From Polynucleobacter hallstattensis (GTDB lineage Bacteria > Pseudomonadota > Gammaproteobacteria > Burkholderiales > Burkholderiaceae), in assembly GCF_018881835.1 (NCBI RefSeq), contig NZ_JACVPO010000001.1, positions 310,001 to 374,000 of the forward strand: a DNA stretch of 64,000 nucleotides. Reading direction: 5' to 3'. A model generated the notes under the pieces. The model was not told where the DNA came from, did no database searches, and was given only the letters and a program-made list of their open reading frames with translations. The translations under genes were made by a program, and so were the position numbers. Shown piece after piece: positions 38,957 through 48,166 of this stretch (within the stretch, counting starts at the first letter, position 1; the number at the start of each line of letters is the position of its first letter).

Positions 38957-39910
38957 GTGCCGAACTTCAAAAACCCCTCACCCCCAGCCGACGGCTATCG
39001 CGGGCGATTTGCCCCCTCGCCCACTGGCCCGCTTCATGCGGGATCGCTTGTTGCTGCCCTAGGAAGCTGGTTAGATGCCCGTAAAAATCACGGGAAATGG
39101 CTACTCAGAATGGAGGATTTAGACACTCCCCGCAATATTTCTGGGGCGGATCAAGAAATCCTGCGCCAATTGCTTGCTTGCGGCCTCACTTGGGACGAGG
39201 AACCAACTTGGCAATCCAAGCATCAAGAGCGCCATAAAAAGGCTCTGGAGCGCTTAAATCAGCTCCAAATCATCTATCCCTGCACCTGCTCTCGACAAGG
39301 CATTGCAAACGCCCTAGAAGCTCGTGGCGTAATGACCCCCCGCAATCATGAGATGGTCTACCCCGGAACCTGTAGACCTCATGAACTCTTCTCATACGAT
39401 GAAGGAGAGAGATCATCAACCGAAGTGGCTTGGCGACTTGCCTTGCCACCCGGACTCAGCATTCATTTTGAAGATCTAGCCCTAGGTAAACAAACTCAAG
39501 ATCTCAATCGAGAAGTAGGAGATTTTGTCCTGCATCGCCGAGATGGCATATTTACCTATCAACTGGCCGTCGTAGTGGATGATGCCGAGCAAGGAATTAC
39601 GCATATTGTGCGCGGGGCAGATTTACTGGATAACACAGCACGACAAATTTATCTGCAAAGGGTCTTGGGACATAAAACTCCGAGCTACCTGCATCTACCA
39701 CTAGTGCTTGATGAGCATGGCGAAAAACTCAGTAAGCAAACTTTGGCAAGCGCCATTCATACTGAGAATGCGCAGCAGGCTTTACAAGAGTTACGCAGAG
39801 CCGCTAGGCATTTAGGGCTGAGGGATCTTCCGGATGGAGAAGAAACTTCGATTGCACAGTGGCTTTTGGCAGCCACCCAGGCTTGGGACAGAAAAGTTAT
39901 TTTTTCTTAA
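38957..39910 (+). CDS. gluQ: glutamyl-Q tRNA(Asp) synthetase
   Basis: A 317-aa paralogue of glutamyl-tRNA synthetase that glutamylates queuosine in tRNA-Asp. The class I motifs are PLHAGS in RFAPSPTGPLHAGSLVAAL and KLSKQ near residue 258. The zinc site has CTCSRQ and CRPH. It lacks the C-terminal anticodon-binding domain, as expected. GTG is the likely start. queG, for queuosine synthesis, lies 8 kb away. Its 3' end overlaps the convergent helicase gene by 14 bp. Confidence 0.93.
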   Translation: MPNFKNPSPPADGYRGRFAPSPTGPLHAGSLVAALGSWLDARKNHGKWLLRMEDLDTPRNISGADQEILRQLLACGLTWDEEPTWQSKHQERHKKALERLNQLQIIYPCTCSRQGIANALEARGVMTPRNHEMVYPGTCRPHELFSYDEGERSSTEVAWRLALPPGLSIHFEDLALGKQTQDLNREVGDFVLHRRDGIFTYQLAVVVDDAEQGITHIVRGADLLDNTARQIYLQRVLGHKTPSYLHLPLVLDEHGEKLSKQTLASAIHTENAQQALQELRRAARHLGLRDLPDGEETSIAQWLLAATQAWDRKVIFS

Positions 39911-41315
39911 AGCCGCCAAGTAAAGCGCCAAGCGCTGGTTTTGCGGGAGTAATCCCCACTTTTTTCTCTGTAGAATTTACAGACTCTGATGCTGACTTAA
40001 CTACAGCGCTAGGCTCATAAGGCTTGTAGAAAAATGGATCTGACATTTTTGCTGGCACATCTGATCTCGACGAAGTCCTACTGGGTACGGGGCGTGAGTT
40101 GCCTTCAGGCAACGGCTGAATGTCTAACTTGCGCTTCATCAACTTTTCAATATCGTCGAGTAAACGTTTTTCACTGGCATCAACCAATGCAATTGCATCG
40201 CCCTTACTGCCAGCGCGACCTGTACGACCAATACGATGAATAAAATCTTCCGCATTAAATGGCAACTCGTGATTAATTACGCAAGGCATAGATGGAATAT
40301 CTAGACCACGAGCGGCCACATCAGTTGCAACCAAGGCCTCGATCGCTCCTGACTTAAATGCATCTAGAGTTAGAGTGCGTTCACCCTGACTCTTGTCACC
40401 ATGAATCGCACCAGCTTTAATACCATCACGCTCCAATGAGCGAGCTAGCCTTGCACAACCTAAACGGCTGTTGGTAAAAATAATGCACTGACGAGATAAG
40501 CCCAGGCGAGTACGCGCTTCAAGCACTTTCACAATCGCCTGTTGCTTATCAGCACTAGCCACCATATGGACTACTTGCTTAACAGTATCTGCCGCAGCAT
40601 TTTGGCGCGCCACCTCAACAGTCACCGGCGTGCGCAAATAACTTTGTGCCAGCTTCTTAATCTCTGGTGAAAATGTAGCGGAGAACAACAGAGTTTGGCG
40701 CTGAGCCGGAATCAAATCAATGATGCGCTGCAAGTCAGGCAAGAAGCCCATATCGAGCATGCGATCGGCTTCGTCTAGCACCAGAATTTCTACTTGAGAC
40801 AGGTTGGCCACTTTAGAACCAATGTGATCAAGCAAGCGTCCCGGGGTAGCAATCAAAATCTCTACACCGCCACGTAGTGTGGCCACTTGCTCTTTCATAT
40901 CTACGCCACCGTAAACCACGGCAGCACGCAAATCGGTGTGTTTGGAATAACTTGCTGCATTCTCAGCAACCTGAACAGCCAGCTCACGCGTTGGTGTTAA
41001 GACCAAAGCACGGATTGGATGGCGAGCAGGGGAAGCGCTGCTGCTAGCGTGGCGCAGAATCTTTTGAATAATGGGCAGAACAAAAGCAGCCGTTTTGCCG
41101 GTACCTGTTTGAGCCGCGCCCATCAAATCGGTTCCCGCCAAAACGTGCGGAATCGATTGCGCTTGAATCGGAGTTGGAATGCTGTAACCCTGCTCAGAAA
41201 CCGCTTTTTGAATCTTTGGATCTAAACCAAAGTCAGCAAAGGTAATTGTTGCTGGGGTGGCGCTACTCTCAGTAGCGCCGGTAGAGGAATTTATTTCAGG
41301 AACAGTATTTGTCAA
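39897..41315 (-). CDS. rhlE: DEAD-box RNA helicase, RhlE-like
   Basis: A 472-aa ATP-dependent RNA helicase. The Q motif is in FADFGLDPKIQKAVSEQGY. Motif I is AQTGTGKTA, motif Ia PTRELA, motif II VLDEADRMLDMG, motif III SAT, and motif VI HRIGRTGRAG. A basic, low-complexity C-terminal tail follows residue about 380, as in RhlE-type proteins involved in ribosome assembly and RNA turnover. The specific subfamily is less sure than the DEAD-box assignment. Confidence 0.9.
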   Translation of the reverse strand: MTNTVPEINSSTGATESSATPATITFADFGLDPKIQKAVSEQGYSIPTPIQAQSIPHVLAGTDLMGAAQTGTGKTAAFVLPIIQKILRHASSSASPARHPIRALVLTPTRELAVQVAENAASYSKHTDLRAAVVYGGVDMKEQVATLRGGVEILIATPGRLLDHIGSKVANLSQVEILVLDEADRMLDMGFLPDLQRIIDLIPAQRQTLLFSATFSPEIKKLAQSYLRTPVTVEVARQNAAADTVKQVVHMVASADKQQAIVKVLEARTRLGLSRQCIIFTNSRLGCARLARSLERDGIKAGAIHGDKSQGERTLTLDAFKSGAIEALVATDVAARGLDIPSMPCVINHELPFNAEDFIHRIGRTGRAGSKGDAIALVDASEKRLLDDIEKLMKRKLDIQPLPEGNSRPVPSRTSSRSDVPAKMSDPFFYKPYEPSAVVKSASESVNSTEKKVGITPAKPALGALLGGFKKK

Positions 41316-41321
41316 GGTAAC

Positions 41322-41729
41322 TTACAGAATGGCTGCAATGCCGGCCTTTGCGGTTTCGGCATCCTCAGTCGATTTAACGCCGGAAACGCCGACTGCGCCG
41401 ATGGTAAACCCGTTTACCTCGATATTGACGCCACCTTCCAACATGCCTGAAATATGCGGGGCAGATAAAAAGGAAGTACGGCCATTATTAATAATCTCTT
41501 CGTATACACGACTCTCACGCTTACCCAGTGCAGCAGTACGCGCTTTTTCTTGAGCGATGTAAGCAGAGACAGGAGCGCATGTATCACGACGGATCAAACC
41601 TAAGAGATGACCACCGTCGTCACAGACAGCAATCGTCACAGCCCAGTTATTGGCAGCAGCGTGCTTGTCAGCGGCATCCAAAATCTTTTGAACATCGGTC
41701 TGGGTTAAATACGGTTTAGTTGCCAACAT
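41322..41729 (-). CDS. GlcG/HbpS-like heme-binding domain protein (DUF336)
   Basis: A 135-aa protein of the GlcG family. It has LTQTDVQKILDAADKHAAAN at the N-terminus, VCDDGGHLLGLIRRD, and the glycine-rich C-terminal NGFTIGAVGVSGVKSTEDAE. GlcG sits in the E. coli glycolate operon and HbpS binds heme in Streptomyces; the exact role is unsettled. It precedes rhlE by 6 bp but is functionally closer to the glyoxylate genes to its right. Confidence 0.85.
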   Translation of the reverse strand: MLATKPYLTQTDVQKILDAADKHAAANNWAVTIAVCDDGGHLLGLIRRDTCAPVSAYIAQEKARTAALGKRESRVYEEIINNGRTSFLSAPHISGMLEGGVNIEVNGFTIGAVGVSGVKSTEDAETAKAGIAAIL

Positions 41730-41800
41730 GATTACTCTCTCTGTCTCGAATATGTTTTATTTGATGAAACTGCTATCTTTATAAGTGCTTGAATTATAAA

Positions 41801-41845
41801 GGGTGTAAGCCAGTGGATTCGCTAGCCGACACCCCATTTACACCC
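41801..41845. repeat. inverted repeat between aminotransferase and GlcG-like gene
   Basis: GGGTGTAA (41801-41808) and TTACACCC (41838-41845) are perfect 8-bp arms around a 29-base loop. They sit just after the aminotransferase stop on the minus strand. No clear T-tract follows in that direction, so it may be a weak terminator, an mRNA-stability hairpin or an operator for the GlcG-like gene. Confidence 0.4.
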
Positions 41846-41855
41846 AACTTACTGA

Positions 41856-43040
41856 TTATTTTAGAAATTCTTGGGCAGCAACAACACCGCTTGACTTGGG
41901 CTTATAGCCCATCGCACCCAAACTCATCTCTACCCCGCTCAGCGCGGCCATCAGACTAAGCTCATTGCAATCCCCTAAATGACCAATGCGGAAGGCCTTA
42001 CCTTTGATTTTTCCAAGGCCTGTACCTAGGGATAAATTGAACTTCTCTAGGGCATGCTTGCGCAGAACATCCGCATTCATGCCTTCTGGAGTAGTAATAC
42101 AAGTAAGTACTGGCGAGTAGCAATCTTTATCTTGACACTGGATTTCTAAGCCCCATGCATTAACTGCTTCGCGACAAGCTGCCGCCAAACGTTGATGACG
42201 GGCAAAGATAGTGTCTAGACCTTCGGCCATCATCATATCGATTGCTTCATGCAGGCCATACATTAAATTGGTGCTTGGAGTGGTTGGCCAATAACCTGAT
42301 TTATTGGACTCCAAAATTTCATCCCAAGCCCAATAAGACTTCGGCATCTTGTTGGTTTTGCTGACTTCAATTGCTCTGGCTGACAAGGCATTAAAACCAA
42401 TACCAGGAGGCAACATTAATCCTTTTTGCGACCCAGAAACAGTCACGTCAGCGCCCCATTTGTCATGCTCATAGTCCGCAGAGCCTAAGCCAGAAACGGT
42501 ATCAACCAATAACAAAGCCGGGTGCTTCAGTGAGTCAATCGCCTTACGAACTGCCTCAATATTCGAAGTAACGCCAGTAGAGGTTTCGTTATGAACTACA
42601 CAAACTGCCTTGATTTCATGTCCAGCGTCTTTGCGTAAACGCTCTTCAATTACTGATGCATCTACACCCCAACGCCAAGTATCTTGACCAGGCTTACCCA
42701 CTACCTCAACATTTAAACCGAGACGCTTACCTAAGGCAAACCACAAGTTAGCAAACTGGCCGGTTTCATAGAAGAGCACCTTGTCGCCAGGGTTAAGGAC
42801 GTTTACCAAAGCGCCTTCCCATGAACCCGTTCCAGAGGCAGAGTAAACAATGACTGGTTGCTCGGTCTTAAAAATCTTTTTAATGCCATCTAAAACCTTG
42901 AGACCAAATTCCCCAAACTCGGGACCACGGTGGTCGATGGTTTGATAGCTAATCGCCCTCAGAATCCGCGAAGGTACCGGGCTTGGACCGGGGATATGTA
43001 AGAAATGACGCCCCGAGAGGTGGTTATCTAGTTTTAGCAT
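41856..43040 (-). CDS. serine-glyoxylate (alanine-glyoxylate) aminotransferase
   Basis: A 394-aa class V PLP aminotransferase. HIPGPSPVPSRILRAI opens the protein. YSASGTGSWEGALVN lies in the cofactor pocket, and the PLP lysine is in VSGSQKGLMLPPG near residue 200. WAWDEILESNKSGYWPTTPS is typical of the serine-glyoxylate group. It would turn glyoxylate and serine into glycine and hydroxypyruvate. It is divergent from a GntR regulator and an FAD/Fe-S 2-hydroxyacid dehydrogenase, which fits glycolate/glyoxylate use. Confidence 0.88.
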   Translation of the reverse strand: MLKLDNHLSGRHFLHIPGPSPVPSRILRAISYQTIDHRGPEFGEFGLKVLDGIKKIFKTEQPVIVYSASGTGSWEGALVNVLNPGDKVLFYETGQFANLWFALGKRLGLNVEVVGKPGQDTWRWGVDASVIEERLRKDAGHEIKAVCVVHNETSTGVTSNIEAVRKAIDSLKHPALLLVDTVSGLGSADYEHDKWGADVTVSGSQKGLMLPPGIGFNALSARAIEVSKTNKMPKSYWAWDEILESNKSGYWPTTPSTNLMYGLHEAIDMMMAEGLDTIFARHQRLAAACREAVNAWGLEIQCQDKDCYSPVLTCITTPEGMNADVLRKHALEKFNLSLGTGLGKIKGKAFRIGHLGDCNELSLMAALSGVEMSLGAMGYKPKSSGVVAAQEFLK

Positions 43041-43108
43041 GCTGAGTCTCGCTTGGTTTTTGTAGTTAATCTTGTGGCTTAGTGTAAGTCACTTTTGGGC
43101 AATTTACA

Positions 43109-43124
43109 ATTTTGTATGCAAAAT
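43109..43124. promoter_or_regulatory. GntR-type operator 1
   Basis: ATTTTGTATGCAAAAT is a 16-bp near-perfect palindrome in the divergent region between the aminotransferase and the GntR gene. Such TTGTAT/ATACAA-like sites are typical for FCD-subfamily GntR repressors. A related core occurs 80 bp away. The binding protein is inferred from adjacency. Confidence 0.5.
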
Positions 43125-43192
43125 AATTATCAAATAGTCAAAAAAATAAGCTATTTACAGCGTAATTTATGCTTCTAGATGCGTTATAGTAA

Positions 43193-43207
43193 TTATGTAT
43201 ACAAATT
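43193..43207. promoter_or_regulatory. GntR-type operator 2
   Basis: TTATGTATACAAATT contains the perfect palindrome TGTATACA (43196-43203), which shares the TGTATRCA core with the site at 43109. It lies next to a TATAGT -10-like element and about 18 bp before the GntR start codon, well placed for autorepression. Confidence 0.45.
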
Positions 43208-43220
43208 TAAGGCATTTCAA

Positions 43221-43904
43221 ATGATGCTCACAACACCAGCAAATACACAAAACTTGCATGAAGCGATCTTCCTTAAGCTCAGGGCTTTATTGGTGGAGGG
43301 CGCCATTACGCCTGGTAGTAAGCTCAATGAGCGTGAGCTAGCAGAGCAGCTCAATGTCTCACGCACTCCTATCCGCGAGGCAATTCGACGCTTGGCCGCT
43401 GATGGACTGGTTGAGTTAATTGCTAACCGTGGTGCTATTGCCGTTCAACTGAGCAGAGACGACATCATTCACACCTTTGATGTAATCGCCAATTTAGAAG
43501 GCTTTTCTGGAGAACTAGCAGCACAAAATATTAGTGATCAAACACTGATTGAACTTGAAGCACTCCAATATGAAATGATGGCCTCGTATGCCCGTAGAGA
43601 TTTATCTAGCTACTATCGACTCAATCTCAAAATTCACCAAGCTATTAATCACGCAGCGAACAATCCTGTCCTGAGCCAACTATTTAGCCAAGTCAATGCT
43701 CGCATTGAAGCGCTCCGCTTTCGCTCTAATCAAGATGGCGTCAAATGGGAAAAAGCCGTTGAAGAACATCAAGAAATGTTGGACGCATTAAAGGCTCGCG
43801 ATAGCGTGCGGATGCGCAAGGTCATGATGCAGCATGTAATGAATAAACGTGATGTCGTGATTCAATTAATTGACTCAGAATCTAAAGAGAAGGTTGCAGC
43901 ATGA
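43221..43904 (+). CDS. GntR family transcriptional regulator (FCD subfamily)
   Basis: A 227-aa regulator. The N-terminal winged helix (about 10-70) has ITPGSKLNERELAEQLNVSR and TPIREAIRRLAADGLVE. The all-helical FCD ligand-binding domain (about 85-210) carries the expected DVIANLEGFSGELAA, HQAINHAANNP and EEHQEMLDAL segments, which supply metal-binding residues. I start at ATG 43221 because the longer frame from 43179 runs through operator-like DNA. It overlaps the dehydrogenase by 4 nt and probably senses a 2-hydroxy acid or glyoxylate-related ligand. Confidence 0.9.
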   Translation: MMLTTPANTQNLHEAIFLKLRALLVEGAITPGSKLNERELAEQLNVSRTPIREAIRRLAADGLVELIANRGAIAVQLSRDDIIHTFDVIANLEGFSGELAAQNISDQTLIELEALQYEMMASYARRDLSSYYRLNLKIHQAINHAANNPVLSQLFSQVNARIEALRFRSNQDGVKWEKAVEEHQEMLDALKARDSVRMRKVMMQHVMNKRDVVIQLIDSESKEKVAA

Positions 43905-46900
43905 ACAAGCCAGTTGATTTGCCATTGCCTGAATTTGTTGCCAATAAGGCAGAGCTTGCTAAACGCCTGAAGCAAGAAACTTCTGGCGAGGTCATGACAG
44001 ATATAGCTAGTCGTGGGCGTTATGCAACCGATGCATCGATCTACCAAGCCATGCCAGTTGCCGTCTTCATTCCTAAAACAGCTGAGGACATTGCGACGGC
44101 GATTCAGATTGCAGCTGACTTAGGTATTCCAGTTCTGCCTCGTGGTGGAGGTACTAGTCAGTGCGGACAGACTACCGGCACATCACTTGTTATCGATAAC
44201 ACTAAATACTTTCGCAAACTCCTGCATGCAGATCCAATCAAGGCCACAGCAATTGTTGAGCCGGGCATTGTGCTCGATCACCTCAACGCTGCACTCAAGC
44301 CACACGGCCTTTGGTACCCAGTAGACGTTTCTACTGCAGGACAAGCAACCATTGGCGGCATGGCAGGTAACAACTCTTGCGGCAGTCGATCAATTGCTTA
44401 TGGCAACATGGTGCACAATGTTTTAGGTATTGATGCCTGGCTAGCAAATGGACAGGTAGCTAGCTTTGGAAATTACGCCCATAGTTCTGGTGCTGCAAAA
44501 CAATTGGGTGACTTTGTTAAGGGGCTTGCTAATACATTACAACCTGAGATCGAGGCACACTTCCCCAAAGTCTTGCGTCGTGTCGCTGGCTATAACCTAG
44601 ATGTATTCCATCCACAAAGCGAGCTTCCCTACACCCAAGACGGTAGTGTTAACTTAGCCCACTTATTAGTGGGCAGTGAAGGCACATTAGCGTATTTCAA
44701 ATCACTTGAGCTGAAGTTAGCACCATTACCGCAACATAAAGTACTTGGAGTAGTGAACTTTGCAAGCTTCTTCAAGGCAATGGATAGCGCGCAACATATC
44801 GTTAAGCTTGGGCCTACCGCTGTTGAGTTAGTCGATCGCACCATGATTGACTTGGCGCGCCACAATCCTAGCTTTAAGAAAACTATTGAGACTGCACTGA
44901 TTGATGCTAGCGCTCAAACGCCTGAGGCTATCTTATTAGTAGAGTTTTCGGGCGAAGCGCATGCCCCACTGCTTGAGAAATTAAAGTCTTTACAGGATCT
45001 GATGGGGGACCTAGGGCTTGCGGGATCGGTAGTTGCGATGCCTGATGCTAGTTTGCAAAAGAATCTGTGGGAAGTGCGTAAGGCTGGCCTGAACATCATG
45101 ATGAGTCTAAAAGGTGATGGCAAGCCAGTAAGCTTCATTGAGGATTGTGCAGTTCCACTAGAGAGTCTTGCTGAATACACTCAAGCACTGACAGATGTAT
45201 TTTCAAAATACGGTTCACGTGGCACTTGGTATGCACATGCTTCCGTCGGCACCCTCCATGTCCGTCCTATTTTAGATATGCGTCGCGATGGTGCACAAAA
45301 GATGCGCGCAGTTGCCGAAGAAGCCTCTGTCCTAGTTCGCAAGTACAAAGGTGCTTATAGCGGTGAACACGGTGATGGACTCTGCCGAGGTGAATGGATC
45401 TCTTGGCAATTTGGTCCAAATATTACGCAGGCCCTCGCTGAAATCAAACATGCTTTTGATCCCAAGGGATTATTTAATCCCGGCAAGATCGTTAACCCAC
45501 CAAAGATGGATGATGCGAGTAACTTCCGCTTTCCACCGAGCTACAAAGTAATTCCGCTGCAACCAGCCTTAGATTGGTCTACCTGGAATGTACAGAACAA
45601 TCCCGTTACTGAAGAAACTAGTGCACCAGGCTCTGGCGGCGATCCTGCGATGGGCTTCGCTAAAGCAGTAGAGATGTGTAATAACAATGGTCATTGCCGT
45701 AAGTTTGATGCGGAAGTGATGTGCCCAAGCTATCGCGTTACCCGTGATGAAAAGCACCTCACCCGTGGTCGCGCCAATACATTACGCCTAGCTCTCTCTA
45801 ATCAACTAGATATAAAAGACGGGGGCTCACCACTCGCTAGCGACGCTATTAAAGAAGTGATGGAACTTTGCGTTAGCTGTAAAGCTTGCCGCCGTGAATG
45901 CCCTACTGGCGTTGATATGGCGAAGATGAAGATCGAGTTTTTATCTGCTTACAAGAAGCGAACTGGTCATACGATGCGCGATCTAGCGGTTGCCTATTTG
46001 CCAAAATATGCCCCTATCATCAGCAGTATTCCAGGGCTTCCCGCCTTACTCAATCTTCGCAACCACATTACGCCTATTGCTAAATTACAAGAATGGGTCA
46101 TGGGTATTTCTGCACAAAGAAGTCTGCCGATCTGGAAAGCAAAAAACTTCTGGAACAATCCAAGTGCAATTGCACCCTATCAATTTACCCCCGCAGAACT
46201 GAGCAAATTAGATGCAAATGGTAATAAGGGAGTGGTGTTATTAGCTGATACCTTCAATGCCTATTTTGAGGACGAGAACTTACGTGCGGCTCTACAAGTT
46301 TTACAAGCGGCTGGATATCGTGTTCACATTCCTCAAAAGACCAAAGCTCCAAGTGATAGTAACAATACCTGCTCCAAAGAATTTTGCTGTGGTCGTACTT
46401 ACCTAGCAGCTGGAATGGTCGATAAAGCCAAAGCAAGCCTAGATGAATTAGTCAATCATCTAGCTCCATTTGCAGAAAAAGATATCCCCATTATTGGTCT
46501 AGAGCCCTCCTGTCTTTTCACCTTAAAGGACGAAGCATTAGTGATGGGCTTTGGTGAGCGCGCAGTTACTGTTAGTAAGCATGCGCAGCTCTTAGAAGAA
46601 TTTTTAGCAAGTGAGGCCAAAACAGGCAAACTTAAACTGTCACTGAAAACGGCAACGCGCCCTGTGCTATTTCATGGCCATTGCCATCAAAAAGCATTTG
46701 CTGCTGTCACGCCTGCAATGGAACTTCTGAAACTTATTCCGAATGCAGAGCCTAAGCTAATTGAGTCTTCCTGTTGCGGCATGGCTGGTAGCTTTGGTTA
46801 CGAGGCTGAGCACATTGAAGTCTCTAAGCAAATGGCAGAAGCTAGCCTCTTACCCGCGATTCGTAAAGCACCAAATAGTTGGGTAGTCGCAGATGGCACC

Positions 46901-46978
46901 AGCTGTCGCCACCAGATTGCTGATGGCACCCAAAGAGACGCTGTACATATTGCCAAGATCTTGGCAGCCCATCTCTAA
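43901..46978 (+). CDS. FAD-binding and Fe-S 2-hydroxyacid (D-lactate/glycolate type) dehydrogenase fusion
   Basis: A 1025-aa membrane-associated-type oxidoreductase. The N-terminal FAD_binding_4 domain (about 45-270) has LPRGGGTSQCGQTTG and GGMAGNNSCGSRS. An FAD-oxidase C-terminal domain follows to about 540 (YSGEHGDGLCRGEW). A ferredoxin-like part has CNNNGHCRK and CVSCKACRRECPTGVD. The C-terminal CCG-type region has GHCHQKAF and ESSCCGMAGSFGYE. It resembles GlcD fused to GlcF, or E. coli YdiJ. Neighbours point to glycolate, D-lactate or D-2-hydroxyglutarate as substrate; which one is open. Confidence 0.87.
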   Translation: MNKPVDLPLPEFVANKAELAKRLKQETSGEVMTDIASRGRYATDASIYQAMPVAVFIPKTAEDIATAIQIAADLGIPVLPRGGGTSQCGQTTGTSLVIDNTKYFRKLLHADPIKATAIVEPGIVLDHLNAALKPHGLWYPVDVSTAGQATIGGMAGNNSCGSRSIAYGNMVHNVLGIDAWLANGQVASFGNYAHSSGAAKQLGDFVKGLANTLQPEIEAHFPKVLRRVAGYNLDVFHPQSELPYTQDGSVNLAHLLVGSEGTLAYFKSLELKLAPLPQHKVLGVVNFASFFKAMDSAQHIVKLGPTAVELVDRTMIDLARHNPSFKKTIETALIDASAQTPEAILLVEFSGEAHAPLLEKLKSLQDLMGDLGLAGSVVAMPDASLQKNLWEVRKAGLNIMMSLKGDGKPVSFIEDCAVPLESLAEYTQALTDVFSKYGSRGTWYAHASVGTLHVRPILDMRRDGAQKMRAVAEEASVLVRKYKGAYSGEHGDGLCRGEWISWQFGPNITQALAEIKHAFDPKGLFNPGKIVNPPKMDDASNFRFPPSYKVIPLQPALDWSTWNVQNNPVTEETSAPGSGGDPAMGFAKAVEMCNNNGHCRKFDAEVMCPSYRVTRDEKHLTRGRANTLRLALSNQLDIKDGGSPLASDAIKEVMELCVSCKACRRECPTGVDMAKMKIEFLSAYKKRTGHTMRDLAVAYLPKYAPIISSIPGLPALLNLRNHITPIAKLQEWVMGISAQRSLPIWKAKNFWNNPSAIAPYQFTPAELSKLDANGNKGVVLLADTFNAYFEDENLRAALQVLQAAGYRVHIPQKTKAPSDSNNTCSKEFCCGRTYLAAGMVDKAKASLDELVNHLAPFAEKDIPIIGLEPSCLFTLKDEALVMGFGERAVTVSKHAQLLEEFLASEAKTGKLKLSLKTATRPVLFHGHCHQKAFAAVTPAMELLKLIPNAEPKLIESSCCGMAGSFGYEAEHIEVSKQMAEASLLPAIRKAPNSWVVADGTSCRHQIADGTQRDAVHIAKILAAHL

Positions 46979-46997
46979 AACAGGATGTCAATACTAG

Positions 46998-47342
46998 TTA
47001 ACGAATAACACCGTACGCTAGCATCAGCAAGGTTCCAGTCAATAGGGCTGGAACAAGACGGTGTGTTGGCTTTGAAACCATCACACCAATACTTAAGGCA
47101 CAAATCAGAAGTCGAATCCATACGGGTACGGTTGATAAGAGGCCAATCGGCATGAGGACCATTCTGACAACGAGGGCCGCTACCATCGCATAAGTGACGG
47201 CAGAAAGATAGCGAAAGATTTCGCTCTCTTGATTAATTCTTTTAGCGAGCAAAACACCAATGGCACGACAAATATAAGTTCCAATTGTGGCGCCTGCTAA
47301 GGCAATCCACAAACCCCAGCCTTGGAGGCTAGCATTCATCAA
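46998..47342 (-). CDS. azlD: branched-chain amino acid exporter small subunit (AzlD)
   Basis: A 114-aa protein with about four hydrophobic helices, of the AzlD/YgaH family. GATIGTYICRAIGVLLAKRI and AVTYAMVAALVVRMVL are visible. It is the small partner of AzlC; together they export branched-chain amino acids or analogues. It overlaps azlC by 4 nt. The substrate is not known here. Confidence 0.85.
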   Translation of the reverse strand: MMNASLQGWGLWIALAGATIGTYICRAIGVLLAKRINQESEIFRYLSAVTYAMVAALVVRMVLMPIGLLSTVPVWIRLLICALSIGVMVSKPTHRLVPALLTGTLLMLAYGVIR

Positions 47343-48124
47343 CTGATCACCCCCGCCCTTTTGCGCAGCACTTTACGATCAAATACATAAGCGATCGTTC
47401 CTCCTACTAGACCAGTGGTCAGCAAGCTGGTGTCGCGATCTAAGAGAAAGAAAAAGGGGCCCAATACAAAACCTAGGCCAATGGCGATTCGGTTAACCCA
47501 AGGCTTGACTTCGGTAAAGGTCAGCAAAAAGAATAATGGGTTAATGAAAACGAGGCCAAGCGTGACGTACGGCGGCACGACACCTGCCAATAAATAGCCA
47601 AGGATAGTGCCCGGAATAGAAATAATCCAGCACAGCAAACCAAGACCAATGAAATAACTCGAGCGGTGCCTCGCTTCAATCGTCTGAAACTCGCGCATAG
47701 AAATAGCCCAAGCAGTCATTGCTAGCAGATGTACCGAAGCATAAAGCCCATGATTACGATCTTTTTCATGAAACTGGGGAAAGAGCGTCACTGTCATCGT
47801 GATGAAGCGCGTAGAAGTTAAAGTCACTGCGAGGGCAATAGCAATAACTGATGATCCGGTAATTGCCATCTCAAGTAAAACCACTTGACCAGGTAATGCA
47901 AACATGAAGAAGCTGGTGGCAGTGGTAAACCAAGCATCCATACCGCTAGTTTTACCCATCGCACCAAAGCCCACCATGCCAGCAAAGAGCACCATAGCAG
48001 GTGCACCAGCCGCATCCCGAATACCTGCCCAAAAAGCCTCACTGCGATTTTTATAGCGCTGCACCACTGAGGCTTCTGGCTTGATTTCACTGGGGTCTAT
48101 AAAAGGTTGATCGGCTGATGACAT
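47339..48124 (-). CDS. azlC: branched-chain amino acid exporter large subunit (AzlC)
   Basis: A 261-aa membrane protein of the AzlC/YgaZ family. GIRDAAGAPAMVLFAGMVGF, the SFFMFALPGQVVLLE segment and SVHLLAMTAWAISMREFQT match the family. It is encoded directly before azlD on the same strand, and the 4-nt overlap indicates a two-subunit exporter. Confidence 0.85.
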   Translation of the reverse strand: MSSADQPFIDPSEIKPEASVVQRYKNRSEAFWAGIRDAAGAPAMVLFAGMVGFGAMGKTSGMDAWFTTATSFFMFALPGQVVLLEMAITGSSVIAIALAVTLTSTRFITMTVTLFPQFHEKDRNHGLYASVHLLAMTAWAISMREFQTIEARHRSSYFIGLGLLCWIISIPGTILGYLLAGVVPPYVTLGLVFINPLFFLLTFTEVKPWVNRIAIGLGFVLGPFFFLLDRDTSLLTTGLVGGTIAYVFDRKVLRKRAGVIS

Positions 48125-48166
48125 ACTTTGATTGTAAGAGTTACTACGTACTTTGCCAAAAAATAC

